A stretch of 64,000 bases of DNA from Haberlea rhodopensis. Taxonomy: Eukaryota; Streptophyta; Magnoliopsida; Lamiales; Gesneriaceae. The position numbers and the translations under genes are program-made. The stretch is from NCBI GenBank assembly GCA_907163345.1, contig CAJQUN010000141.1, positions 434,001 through 498,000 of the forward strand, given 5' to 3'. Below the pieces are notes generated by a model that saw only the letters and a list, made by a program, of their open reading frames with translations, searched no databases and had not been told where the DNA came from. Each line of letters begins with the position of its first letter. The stretch's first letter is position 1. Shown piece after piece: positions 10,951-20,881 of the stretch.

Positions 10951-11878
10951 AATGTTGTTAATTTGAACTGGCTAGGGTTAACCAATGTGATGATTAACTG
11001 CATATTCAGGATTTGATGATTTATCTGTTTTGAGAACAGGATTGTTACAGGGGTACACTATGATGAGGGTGATACCATCCAGGAAGTATCACATATGTTC
11101 CACAATATTTACATTTTCGTAAATTATGTATTATGTCATTATGATTATGAAATTGTGGAATTGGTATGCTCACCCCGTTGGGGGCTGTCTCTGTTGGGGC
11201 AGGTGAACAGGTACATCGATGGCTTTGGAGATGAGCTCGAGCTGTTGATTGGATGTACTCCCAGGATCGTGGTACCAGGGCTTGATGGAGCACGGTATCG
11301 TATAGAGTACCTATATACCCATGATGATTATATACATATTCATGATGCTCGCATGTGAGCACGATTATACTTGTATATGGGTTGTATGTAAAGGCATGAG
11401 CCTTTCTCTCTTTCATTCTATGTTGCATGCAATTAGAGGTAGAATTGCTAAATGATATGAGAGTCATTGGCGTATTATGTGGGTGTTGAAACCCACTTTT
11501 GATGTCATATGTGTGGTGTCTTCCCTGGCTGGGAATTTACTTATTATTGCTGCATTCTGATGAGTATTATGTTTTCCCTGGCCGGGAATTATGTTATGTG
11601 CTGTGCTTTTATTTCGGGATAGCTCTATTTATGGGGAGACTCTGCCCAAATTTTTATAAAAGTCCACAAGTAAAAAGTGGTGTAATGGGCGAGCTCTATG
11701 AGTCTATTGTTGTTAGGAAGACGAGCATATAACACTGTATGTTAAAGGAAATTTTGTAATTGCCATTCAATGGTAAAGTATCATCTGAGTTTCCCGAACA
11801 ATTTTATTAAAAGCATGTGCCACACATTAATGATTAATATACTAATCAAGGGTTAAGTTTATGGGGTCCTTACATTAG

Positions 11879-11892
11879 TGGTATCAGAGCCA
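11879..11892 (+). other. Primer-binding site of element C
   Basis: TGGTATCAGAGCCA starts four bases after the LTR end. It is complementary to the 3' end of initiator tRNA-Met, the common primer of plant gypsy and copia elements. Confidence 0.85.
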
Positions 11893-12261
11893 GGTTGCTC
11901 ATTGGGGCTGTTGAGGGCCTAGGAAGTCATTGATAGCACATATTTATGCATGATGGCATTAATGTTATACGACATGACTAATTGTTTATGTGCTTATATG
12001 ATATGAAAAGTGGTATTGCTAACCATTGTGGTTGCAGGAATCGTGTGGAACACGATAGGATGGCATTAATAGCGATGTCTAACACTCTATATGCTACGTG
12101 CCAAGGAATCTGATTTTGGAAGAAAATCAGGGAAAAGAAAGATATGATGTATTGTCTGAGGACAGACTGGGTAGACAACCGACAGTGGAATACTTCGGTA
12201 TGGTCTCAATTATTATTGAATATACTAATGCGTTTGTTCATGTAATGTTCAAGCAAGGAAG

Positions 12262-12279
12262 GTACGTAAGACGCGTACG
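12262..12279 (+). repeat. GTACGT...GCGTAC hairpin inside element C
   Basis: GTACGT and GCGTAC flank a five-base loop and are followed by GGGCATCGGACGGTA, as in the LTRs of A and the solo LTR at 43037. This suggests that the interior of C contains a copy of A-type LTR sequence. Confidence 0.7.
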
Positions 12280-12339
12280 GGCATCGGACGGTAACACACA
12301 TCCTTATACTACAACTGTGCTTTTATTGCATGAGTATTC

Positions 12340-12896
12340 ACGATGAAATGATGATGTTTATATGATGATGTGTATACGATGATGTTATACGATGTTTATA
12401 CGATGAGGCTTATACGATGTTTATGATGATGATGTCTATGATGAATAAAGATGACAAGATGTTTACGATGATGTTATTATAAATAAGTTTATGATGATGA
12501 TGTTATGATAAATGAAGATGATATGACGTTTACGATGACGACTATGATAAGTAATGATGATGTTAATATGATGTTTATGATGATGATAATGATAAGTAAG
12601 TTTATGATGACGTTTATGATAAGTAAAGATGATATGATGATTATGATGATGATAATGATAAGTAAGTTTATGATGATGTTTATGATAAGTAAAGATGATA
12701 TGATGTTTATGATGATGTTTATAATAAGTAAAGATGATATGATGTTTATGATGATGATTATGAGGAATAAATTTATAATGATGATGTTTACACGATGAAA
12801 TGATGATGTTTATACGATGAAATGATGATGTTTATATGACGTTTATATGATGATGTGTATACGATGTTTATATGATGATGTTTATGCGATGTTATT
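12340..12896 (+). repeat. ATGATG-rich low-complexity tract of element C
   Basis: A degenerate tandem of GATGATGTTTATGATGATGATAATGATAAGTAAG-like units fills this stretch. The long reading frame of Met, Ile and Phe is an artefact. A shorter tract of the same kind occurs at 44130-44350 in a solo LTR. Confidence 0.85.
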
Positions 12897-13106
12897 TGTG
12901 GTAAGATGCCACGGGGTAAGATGCCCCACATGGTAAGAGGCCATGAGATGTTATTGTGGTAAGATGCCACGGGGTAAGATGCCCCACATGGTAAGAGGCC
13001 ATGAGATGTTATTGTGGTAAGATGCCACGGGGTAAGATGCCCCACATGGTAAGAGGCCATGAGATGTTATTGTGGTAAGATGCCACGGGGTAAGATGCCC
13101 CACATG
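12897..13106 (+). repeat. Array of arm-TAAGATG-arm' micro-hairpins (element C)
   Basis: Three and a half copies of a 57-bp unit each hold three hairpins: GTGG-TAAGATG-CCAC, GGGG-TAAGATG-CCCC and CATGG-TAAGAGG-CCATG. The loop is nearly constant while the paired arms differ in a compensating way. A second array with further arm variants is at 44381-44573. Confidence 0.9.
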
Positions 13107-13660
13107 ATGTATGATAGCGATGCCTCATTCCGCTATATTGATTGGCGATGGTTTATTCCGCCAGATGTATGATAGCGATGCCTCATTCCGCTATATTGAT
13201 TGGCGATGGTTCTTTCCGCCAGATGTATTGATAGCGATGCCTCATTCCGCTATATTGATTGGCGATGGTTCTTTCCGCCAGATGTATTGATAGCGATGCC
13301 TCATTCCGCTATATTGATTGGCGATGGTTCTTTCCGCCAGATGTATTTATAGCGATGGTTCATTCCGTTATATTGATTGGCGATGGGTTATACCGCCGGG
13401 TATTGATAGCGATGCCTCTTTCCGCTATTATGTGGACGATGATTCATGCTCAGGTGTATAGCGAGGTTTCATGCCACTTATTATATGACGAGGTGTCATG
13501 CCGTCGATTCTATAGCGAGGGATTATGCCGCTATGTACTCATCACAGGATTTTGCCGCCTTCGAGCGATGGGTGCTGTTTTCGTACTATTATTGAGCGAC
13601 GGAGACAGGTATGCCGCTATATTGTTAGCGATGAAGTATGAGATATTGCTATTTTATTAG
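13107..13660 (+). repeat. Array of GCGATG...CCGC hairpins (element C)
   Basis: Units of about 32 bp alternate two stems: ATAGCG...CGCTAT and TGGCG...CGCCA, with loops of the type ATGnnTnnTTC. The last units are degenerate. The reverse complement of a closely related array is at 50140-50745 in element D. Confidence 0.88.
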
Positions 13661-13729
13661 CTTTATTGTAGCTGGCATGCATTGATATACATGTTTTATT
13701 ATGCCTAACTTACTAGCATGATAGTGGAT

Positions 13730-13830
13730 GACATACGCTGATGTACATGTATCGTCACTAGTTGACAATGTCTTAGATGCCATGAGTTGGCATGTGTCGT
13801 CACAGGATGACGACGACGATGGTGTAGGAG
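13730..13830 (+). repeat. GTCA/TGAC hairpins of element C
   Basis: ATGCC-ATGAGTT-GGCAT lies at 13777-13793 and GTCGTCA-CAGGA-TGACGAC at 13796-13814. The same class forms a long array in E (34256-34705). Confidence 0.75.
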
Positions 13831-15292
13831 ATGTCTTATTAGACATGCATCATCGTTACGATGATCAATGCATTGAGTATACGCTTTCAGTTGTATGCCT
13901 TGGGTGCCAGTGTCGGGCACAAGGTGGTGTGTGCGGCACCGATTGACGTGACCCTTATACCGAGCGGGATGCTCGAGGAATGGATGGATGCGCTGTAAAT
14001 GTGATTGTACCGCAGCTTATGATTGGGGTAATCATATTACGAGTGGTGATACCCTTGAGGTATGCTCGTTGGATTGGCTTTTTGGCCATGTTTTTGACGA
14101 TAGGAGTAATCGTGGAGGAATTACTCGCTTTCTATTGATATGACATGTGGTAGACATGGTCACACCACCCATGAGGATGTAAGATGGGTCCTAAGGGAGT
14201 AGGATCAGGTTATGTTAAGTATATGGGGACATTGGAGTGTCCAGGGTATATCAGCATTGGAGGAATGTTGGGTAAAGACCCACTACTCTATTGATTTTTC
14301 TTCCCATGGTATGGTATGCCGTGCGGAAGCGTCCATCTGATTGGTAGGTTTGAGGTGAACCTAGTGAGGCAGCGACTAGTTTGTCTGCCGCGTGTGTGCA
14401 GCACCATGATGGGCTTTCTAGAGCCGTTATACTGCTCGTTGGAACCAAGTTTGGCAAATCGTAAGGTGATACGAGGTGGATTGTGGTGGACTCTGGTAGT
14501 CACCACGTTATTTGAAGTTGAGGTTGAGTATGCCTCACTGGAACGTATATATGTTTATGTTTAAATCTTGGGGAGACTTGTCTGGGACAGCTCATGATGT
14601 GAAGTACCAACGAGAGAGTCGTCAAGTCGTCGTTGATTCGATCTGAGAATCCATGTATTTGAGTTGCAATGATACGACTGCTCCTTCGATAGAGGAGGTT
14701 TGAAAGTGGAAACCAGGTTTGGTATGTGTACACCGTGGAATACTAGTGTTTCCCTCGTAACGATGTATGTTAGACATCGTGAGTCGTGATAAGAGAGGTC
14801 AAGGAATGATATCTACGATGGAATCAGGAGCGATTCGAATCCTTACAGTTTCAGTTGACTAACTGCTTTTGGATTATTAGCGTTGAGCTGTGCTGACGCT
14901 CTTTGACGTTATGATGGATTTGGAAGTCTATTCCACTCCAGAGTTTGACACGAGGTTAACGTTCTCACGGTTGAGGTGTCATTCAGGATGCGTTCTTACT
15001 AGTTGTATTATAACTAAGGATGACTGTCCGATCTACAGTCGTAAGTATCGGTTGTTTTGCAGTCATGAGGGACTGACTTTCGGGATGACCCGCATCGAGG
15101 TACGTTTTGCCTCTTAGGTGATATGTTGGTTTTGGTAAGTCGCTCTGTTTCAGAGTTTGATGAGAGGTAAGCATCCTCGCGTTTATTAATACGATTCTTA
15201 TATGGTCAGGAATCGAGGTTATGGCTTCATGTTGTTGTGTAGCCTGGGTGTTACGTGATACACCAGTGCTAATTTCGAGGACGAAATTCTTT
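13831..15292 (+). other. Element C interior, 3' half, non-coding
   Basis: No coding frame is supported. The stretch is colinear with the interior of D (reverse of 47586-49720 plus 61501-61616) and with the E tail (59401-60827 reversed), including the block that reads ACCGAGCGGGATGCTCG here. Its conservation among three non-coding elements marks it as element backbone rather than random filler. Confidence 0.7.
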
Positions 15293-15305
15293 TAGTGGGG
15301 GATAT
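15293..15305 (+). other. Polypurine tract of element C
   Basis: TAGTGGGGGATA abuts the 3' LTR, preceded by TTCGAGGACGAAATT, the usual 3' end of gypsy interiors. Confidence 0.75.
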
Positions 15306-17994
15306 TGTGATGACCAGGGATTATATGTGTTAATCCCGTAGTGTTAATAATCCCTAAAGTGGTTTTACGTGGCGATTTGGAGTTTAATCGAGGTGTTGGG
15401 CCTTCTGGGCTCGTTTAGTTGGGTAGTTGGGATCGTTGGATCCAGAGGTTGAGATTATATTCGCATTACGGTAAAAAAAACCTAAGAGTTGGGTTTTTGA
15501 TGTGTCTCGGGATCTCGGGTGCTATGTGAGCACCGGTAGGGGGTTTTGGAGTTAGAGAGAGAGTTTTTGAAAACAGATGATTTTTAATGAATCATGATGT
15601 ATTTGTGGGGCTATTAGTTTTTCGGGGTATTTTTGCTATAAATACCATTTGAACCCAAGATTTTAAGAAAATTTCATTTAAAGCCCCAAATTTCTTCTCC
15701 CTCTCCCGAACGCGATTTCCCGTCTGCTACAGCACCCCCGCCGCTTCAAACGCTTCGCCCGCCGCCGTCCCGCCGCCGTTCGGCGCGTGCGACCTATCAC
15801 CGGCGTCGTCTCGGCGAGGCGCTCCTTTCCCCTCCGGCAATTGAAGGTTTCGTCGCGTCTTGGAGTCGAATTTGGCTGGAATGCGTCGATCCCCAAAAGT
15901 TAGGGTTCATCGGATTTCGTCCGATTTTGCTTCCGATTTTCGTTGGGTAACGTTCCTTACCCCTTTTCCATGCTTGTGATGTACTTTCCTTGCCTTATTG
16001 TGAATTATTGTTTCGAATTTCCCCAATTTCGTAGGGTTTAATTTTCGAATTATTGGGGGTTTTTGGCAAAGGTGATGATTCTTGCCATTGATGGTTTAAT
16101 TCACATCTTAGGTGTATTATGATGCTTAAGTGGGATCGAATTAAGATGTTATGGTTCGAATTTGCCCTAATTTGGTGAGGGTTTGATTCGATTTTGGGGA
16201 TTTTTGGCATGAGGATGATATTCTTGTTAGGATTCGATTTATTCATGTTTAAATGAATTATGATGCTTGGTTGGGTTCGAATTGTGAGATTAGGGTTCGA
16301 ATTTTGTAGGATGTTCTTGAACAATTTTCGATATTATCGCATTCGTTTTCCCTCCCTGCATGTACCCTGCCCCGGGTCTTTTAAATGATTTATTGTCGTG
16401 TGTTGACGATATTTTGAGGGTTATGGATGTGCTTGAGCATGGGTTACATGTTCGTAAATAATTGTGAATTATTTATCGTGTTAGCACATCGTTCCTCGGG
16501 GCATGGAACTCGAGCAAGGTTTGGCTCGGACTTCGAGGATTTAAGGTACGTTTAGCGTACGAGCATAGTTTAAATGATGTTTTACAAGTACGATGCATGA
16601 TCTAAAATACATGAAATGCTTTGCTATGATGGTATCGGGACTTGGTTACGATATGTTGTTTCACATGGTGGAATGCTCAGTGCCGCTATGAAGCGAGCCA
16701 ATGATGAGGTGTGGTTGCTATGGAGCAAACACCCATAGTATGACGTTACCTTGAAGTAAGAAATGAAAATGTGGTATTTGATTAGATATCTAGGATATCT
16801 GTATTTTATTCCCTATTGGTAATAATAGGAACAGAGACGTAGTTAATCAGAGAAGTGATTAACCAGTATCGGAAGTTAAGGAAATACCAATATGATATCT
16901 AGAATTATGATAATTGCTAGATAAAGAAAGATGTTATGAAATGATGTTATGAAAAGATGTTATGAAAAGATGTTATGAAATGATGTTATGAAAAGATGTT
17001 ATGAAATGATGTTATGAAATGATGTTATGAAATGTTGCTAATCATTGCTAGTTAAAGTAAGATGTTATGAAATGTTGTTAATTTGAACTGGCTAGGGTTA
17101 ACCAATGTGATGATTAACTGCATATTCAGGATTTGATGATTTATCTGTTTTGAGAACAGGATTGTTACAGGGGTACACTATGATGAGGGTGATACCATCC
17201 AGGAAGTATCACATATGTTCCACAATATTTACATTTTCGTAAATTATGTATTATGTCATTATGATTATGAAATTGTGGAATTGGTATGCTCACCCCGTTG
17301 GGGGCTGTCTCTGTTGGGGCAGGTGAACAGGTACATCGATGGCTTTGGAGATGAGCTCGAGCTGTTGATTGGATGTACTCCCAGGATCGTGGTACCAGGG
17401 CTTGATGGAGCACGGTATCGTATAGAGTACCTATATACCCATGATGATTATATACATATTCATGATGCTCGCATGTGAGCACGATTATACTTGTATATGG
17501 GTTGTATGTAAAGGCATGAGCCTTTCTCTCTTTCATTCTATGTTGCATGCAATTAGAGGTAGAATTGCTAAATGATATGAGAGTCATTGGCGTATTATGT
17601 GGGTGTTGAAACCCACTTTTGATGTCATATGTGTGGTGTCTTCCCTGGCTGGGAATTTACTTATTATTGCTGCATTCCGATGAGTATTATGTTTTCCCTG
17701 GCCGGGAATTATGTTATGTGCTGTGCTTTTATTTCGGGATAGCTCTATTTATGGGGAGACTCTGCCCAAATTTTTATAAAAGTCCACAAGTAAAAAGTGG
17801 TGTAATGGGCGAGCTCTATGAGTCTATTGTTGTTAGGAAGACGAGCATATAACACTGTATGTTAAAGGAAATTTTGTAATTGCCATTCAATGGTAAAGTA
17901 TCATCTGAGTTTCCCGAACAATTTTATTAAAAGCATGTGCCACACATTAATGATTAATATACTAATCAAGGGTTAAGTTTATGGGGTCCTTACA
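15306..17994 (+). repeat. 3' LTR of element C
   Basis: It is nearly identical to 9187-11874: about six differences seen (for example near the first 20 bases, in the leader, and one T/C near 17678). It is followed by the GTGGG duplication. Confidence 0.93.
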
Positions 17995-18579
17995 GTGGGT
18001 CGATGGCATGACCCGCGAGGCGACAAATGAAAACCATGCTTGGGCCTCTGGCTTCAAATTTTTCTTTAGAACCAACTGTGGCTCTGCTTTATCATTCCTC
18101 TGCCAATCCACTCCCGGCTTGCCAATAACTGTCAATACCTCATCATAGTCAATCCTGCTATTCTTAAAAGATTGGTATGCACAGTTTTGAAGTAACGGCA
18201 TCCGGTGAATATTGTTGATTGCGGCTCGATCCATCAACACATCCTTCCCTCGAACATAAACACTTACTTGGTGCCCTGGTCTAACAGCTCGAAGATTCGT
18301 GTAAAACTCCCTTACCAGTGGCACCACAGCATCAATCGGTGTCTGAATGAATTGAAACCATCCTTTTCGGCGTACTGTCCTAATGACAGGACACTCCATT
18401 TTATCCAAGCTCATTCCCATTTCACGGCTCAGGGGTTTCTTATGGTAGATGGGGTATAACTCAGCAATCTTGGCATTTAGAAACTTCTGTTCATCATAAA
18501 CTGGCTCAGAAACAGTGGCCTCTGCCTGCTTTTGCTTCTGGGGAGCTTCTGCCTGCTTTGACCTCTTTCTGGACGACAT
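17995..18579 (-). pseudogene. Athila ORF2, N-terminal part (split by element C)
   Basis: The minus-strand ATG at 18579 opens a protein with a basic, lysine/glutamine-rich start (MSSRKRSKQAEAPQKQKQ). A globular region follows with RKGWFQFIQTP, VVPLVREFYTN and VYVRGKDVLM. This pattern resembles the putative plant transposon protein domain found in Athila-like and other plant retroelements; that is recalled family knowledge, not a search result. The frame reaches the GTGGG duplication at 17995-17999, then enters the LTR of C and stops. The C-terminal half is at 8537-9181. Role unknown. Confidence 0.75.
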
Positions 18580-19411
18580 TTGTTTGCCAACAGATTCTCA
18601 ACTACTTCAATTCAATTCAATTAACACCCCACAACACTGTAATCCGACACCTTTCAACACCACAAAACTTCCTCCTAATTTCAATCTTTCCTAACTCACT
18701 GCTACTACAATTCAAAACTTAGCACCAAAAGATAAAATCTTTGAGAATTAGAAACCAATTACCGCTTAAAAATCCGATCTTGTGAAAGTTTGGCACTTGG
18801 CTTGGAATTCTCCTTTTGATGCACTTCTACCCAATCGGCTTTTCAATTCTTCACATCTGAAACGAAAATCTCATTAGAATGAATATTACTTCTTAGAGTT
18901 GAAGTAATTTGAAATTTGATGAACAAAATGAGGAGATTAGATGAATGGATTTGAAAGAGGCGGCTAGGGTTTTGTTTTGGAGAGGAGAAAAATTGAGTTG
19001 GAGAGTGATAGATTGCTGCGTCTGCGCCTATATTTTTCAAAGTTTTCTCTCGCTCGATCGATCGGAAAAATTCTCGATCGATCGAGCGAGGCAGTAGGCA
19101 CAAAATCATTTTTAAAAATTCGGGCGATCGATCGAGATTTACACCGATCGATCGCCAGCAGCAGCAACCAAAATTTTAAAATTTTTTCTTTTTCTCAACA
19201 TTTTTCTCTCGGATTGCTTCGCCTATAACCAACTTGCTTTTGCTTTCACATCTGCATTAGAAAAGACACAAATTCATTCCCAGACACACTCAAAAACAAA
19301 CAAACTAACAAGAACTCAACAAAACAAGAAATCAAAAACAAAACTCAAGGAAGGAAAAACGGAAGTTCTTAATTTATAGTCCCAAGCTGGACTGTCACCT
19401 CCTTGTCTTCA
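18580..19411 (-). other. Athila spacer between gag and ORF2
   Basis: There is no credible coding frame; this is where pol would be expected in a complete element. It contains a second, internal GATCGATC cluster at 19054-19155 (four copies), with GAGGCAGT at 19085 on the plus strand, opposite in orientation to the module in the LTRs. Confidence 0.7.
19054..19155. repeat. GATCGATC cluster in Athila spacer
   Basis: Four octamers near 19055, 19075, 19126 and 19146 form pairs, adjacent to GCGAGGCAGTAGGC. This cluster is outside the LTRs. Confidence 0.85.
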
Positions 19412-20692
19412 TCAATTTGATGGCTCCTTCGGATTCTTTACAGAATCACTCGGGAGCGTACCTTGCGTCCTCCCAGATATTAACGTGGCCAACTGCCCTA
19501 TCTGCACTTCCAAATTTTTAATAGATGCATCCTGATTCTGCATCCTCACGTCTGTTGATGAAATCAGCTTCGCCATCAATTCCTCCATACTCGGCTTTTG
19601 TGTGAACCCGGCCTGCGGTTGAGGGTTCAACACATTTTCTTGATTCGACCACCTCAAATTCGGGTGGTTCCTCCACGGTTGGTTGTAATTCGAGTAGGAA
19701 TTATTGTGTGGCCTGTTACCTACAAAATTAACAGCTTCAACGGATTGGTTAAATTGATTACCTGCCTGGCACTCGATGCTAGGATGACCGCCTCCACACA
19801 GCTCACAGAAGATCGCTTGAGCTTGCATTGCTGCTGCTCCCATGCTGTCAATCTTCCGGTTCATGGCTTCTAATTGAGCCGAAAGAGCAGTGATCTCGTC
19901 CACTTGATGGACTCCCATTGGTTTCTGTGGCGTGCTCCTCTCAGATTGCCACTGGTAACTGTTGCACGCCATTTCCTCCAACAAGCTATATGCTTCTTCC
20001 GGCGTCTTTCTCATTATGGATCCCCCAGATGCTGCATCAATCATGGAACGGTTAGCAGAAAATAAACCGTTATAGAATGTTTGTACCTGCAGCCATATGG
20101 GTAGACCATGGTGTGGGCATCTCCTCAACAACTCCTTAAACCGATCCCACGCTTCGTATAAAGTTTCGGGGTCAAACTGACCAAAAGTCGTGATATCGTT
20201 CCGCATCTTTGCCGTCTTGGAAGGGGGAAAGTACTTTGACAAAAACGCCTTTGTCATCCCCTCCCATGTTGTGATAGAAGCTGCAGGTAAAGAATTCAAC
20301 CAGGCTTTAGCTTTGTCTCGTAATGAAAAGGGAAAGAGCCTTAACCTGATGGCGTCGTCAGAGACGCCATTGTGTTTGAATGTATCACAAATCTCCAAAA
20401 AGTTGGAGATGTGATTGTTCGGATCATCTGTAGCTGCTCCCCCGAACATCACCGAGTGCTGAATCATTTGTATGATTGCCGGCTTGATCTCAAAATTGTT
20501 TGCTTGAATCGTCGGCCTTGTGATACTTGACAACGATCCATGAAATGCAGGTTGTGCAAAGTCCATCATGGATCTAGGGTGCTGTGCTTCGTTATTGTCA
20601 GCCATTTCTCGAGCTTCTCGTAATCTTCTTAGTAACGTTCTCTCTATCTCTGGATCAAACGGCTCGAGAAAGGGTTCCTCTCTTCTATGCAT
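19412..20692 (-). CDS. gag: Athila gag protein, 426 residues, apparently intact
   Basis: Gag forms the virus-like particle and binds element RNA. The minus-strand ATG at 20692 begins MHRREEPFLEPFDPEIERT. The retrotransposon gag domain spans about residues 70-240 (ITTWEGMTKAFLSKYFPPSK, FKELLRRCPHHGLPIWLQVQ). A zinc knuckle of the Athila form C-x2-C-x3-H-x4-C (CELCGGGHPSIEC) is near residue 295. The C-terminal third is glutamine- and asparagine-rich with a helical MQNQDASIKNLEVQIGQLA. The frame is uninterrupted, which fits the young age of the element. No pol follows. Confidence 0.88.
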   Translation of the reverse strand: MHRREEPFLEPFDPEIERTLLRRLREAREMADNNEAQHPRSMMDFAQPAFHGSLSSITRPTIQANNFEIKPAIIQMIQHSVMFGGAATDDPNNHISNFLEICDTFKHNGVSDDAIRLRLFPFSLRDKAKAWLNSLPAASITTWEGMTKAFLSKYFPPSKTAKMRNDITTFGQFDPETLYEAWDRFKELLRRCPHHGLPIWLQVQTFYNGLFSANRSMIDAASGGSIMRKTPEEAYSLLEEMACNSYQWQSERSTPQKPMGVHQVDEITALSAQLEAMNRKIDSMGAAAMQAQAIFCELCGGGHPSIECQAGNQFNQSVEAVNFVGNRPHNNSYSNYNQPWRNHPNLRWSNQENVLNPQPQAGFTQKPSMEELMAKLISSTDVRMQNQDASIKNLEVQIGQLATLISGRTQGTLPSDSVKNPKEPSN

Positions 20693-20857
20693 GCACTAAA
20701 GAACTGATTCCTGTACAAAATAGACAAAAGGAGACAACAAAAATGCACAAAATTATTCACAATATCAACAAAAGAAAACAAAGAAAACAAAAATGCAATA
20801 ATAAAAGAATTGGCTAAATTACAATTAACTAATCTCGTATGATATTATACAGATTAG

Positions 20858-20875
20858 TCCCCGGCAACGGCGCCA
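20858..20875 (-). other. Primer-binding site of Athila element (tRNA-Asp type)
   Basis: On the minus strand TGGCGCCGTTGCCGGGGA lies six bases after the LTR end. It matches the complement of the plant tRNA-Asp 3' end, usual for Athila elements, and fixes the element orientation. Confidence 0.85.
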
Positions 20876-20881
20876 AAAACT

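Larger units (their letters stand above)
9187..11874 (+). repeat. 5' LTR of element C (2.69 kb)
   Basis: It starts TGTGATGACCAGGGATTA and ends GGGGTCCTTACA. A TATAAATA box at 9517-9524 precedes a GC-rich leader (9585-9720). A GTACGT-TTA-GCGTAC hairpin lies at 10426-10440, a CGCT-ATGA-AGCG hairpin near 10564, and a short tandem repeat of ATGTTATGAAA type at 10807-10950. Confidence 0.93.
9187..17994 (+). mobile_element. Element C: non-coding LTR element nested in Athila ORF2
   Basis: LTRs 9187-11874 and 15306-17994 flank 3.4 kb of internal DNA, with perfect 5-bp duplications GTGGG at 9182-9186 and 17995-17999. A tRNA-Met-type primer-binding site follows the 5' LTR and a polypurine tract precedes the 3' LTR. 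No gag or pol can be read in any frame of the interior, which is filled by tandem and inverted repeats. The ending CGAGGACGAAATT...GTGGGGGATA matches the end of D and E and resembles A, so C looks like a large non-autonomous derivative of a chromovirus. About six LTR differences in 2.69 kb are visible, making it the youngest datable insertion here. Confidence 0.93.

Noticed and set aside
9875..11732. Paired frames in both LTRs of C (for example 9875-10204, 11045-11467 and 15995-16324, 17165-17587)
   Set aside because: Identical because the LTRs are identical. They overlap promoter and leader regions, and corresponding LTRs of D and E do not keep them.
11978..12178. Possible small gene after the primer-binding site of C
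   Set aside because: Position fits a leader, but the frame is on the opposite strand and not kept in E at 32200-32450.
12505..12798. A 97-residue frame rich in Met, Ile and Phe
   Set aside because: It is a translation of the ATGATG low-complexity tract.
12897..13660. CRISPR-like appearance of repeats and short spacers
   Set aside because: Eukaryotic retrotransposon DNA; repeats are hairpins in tandem, spacers are themselves repeats, and no cas genes exist.
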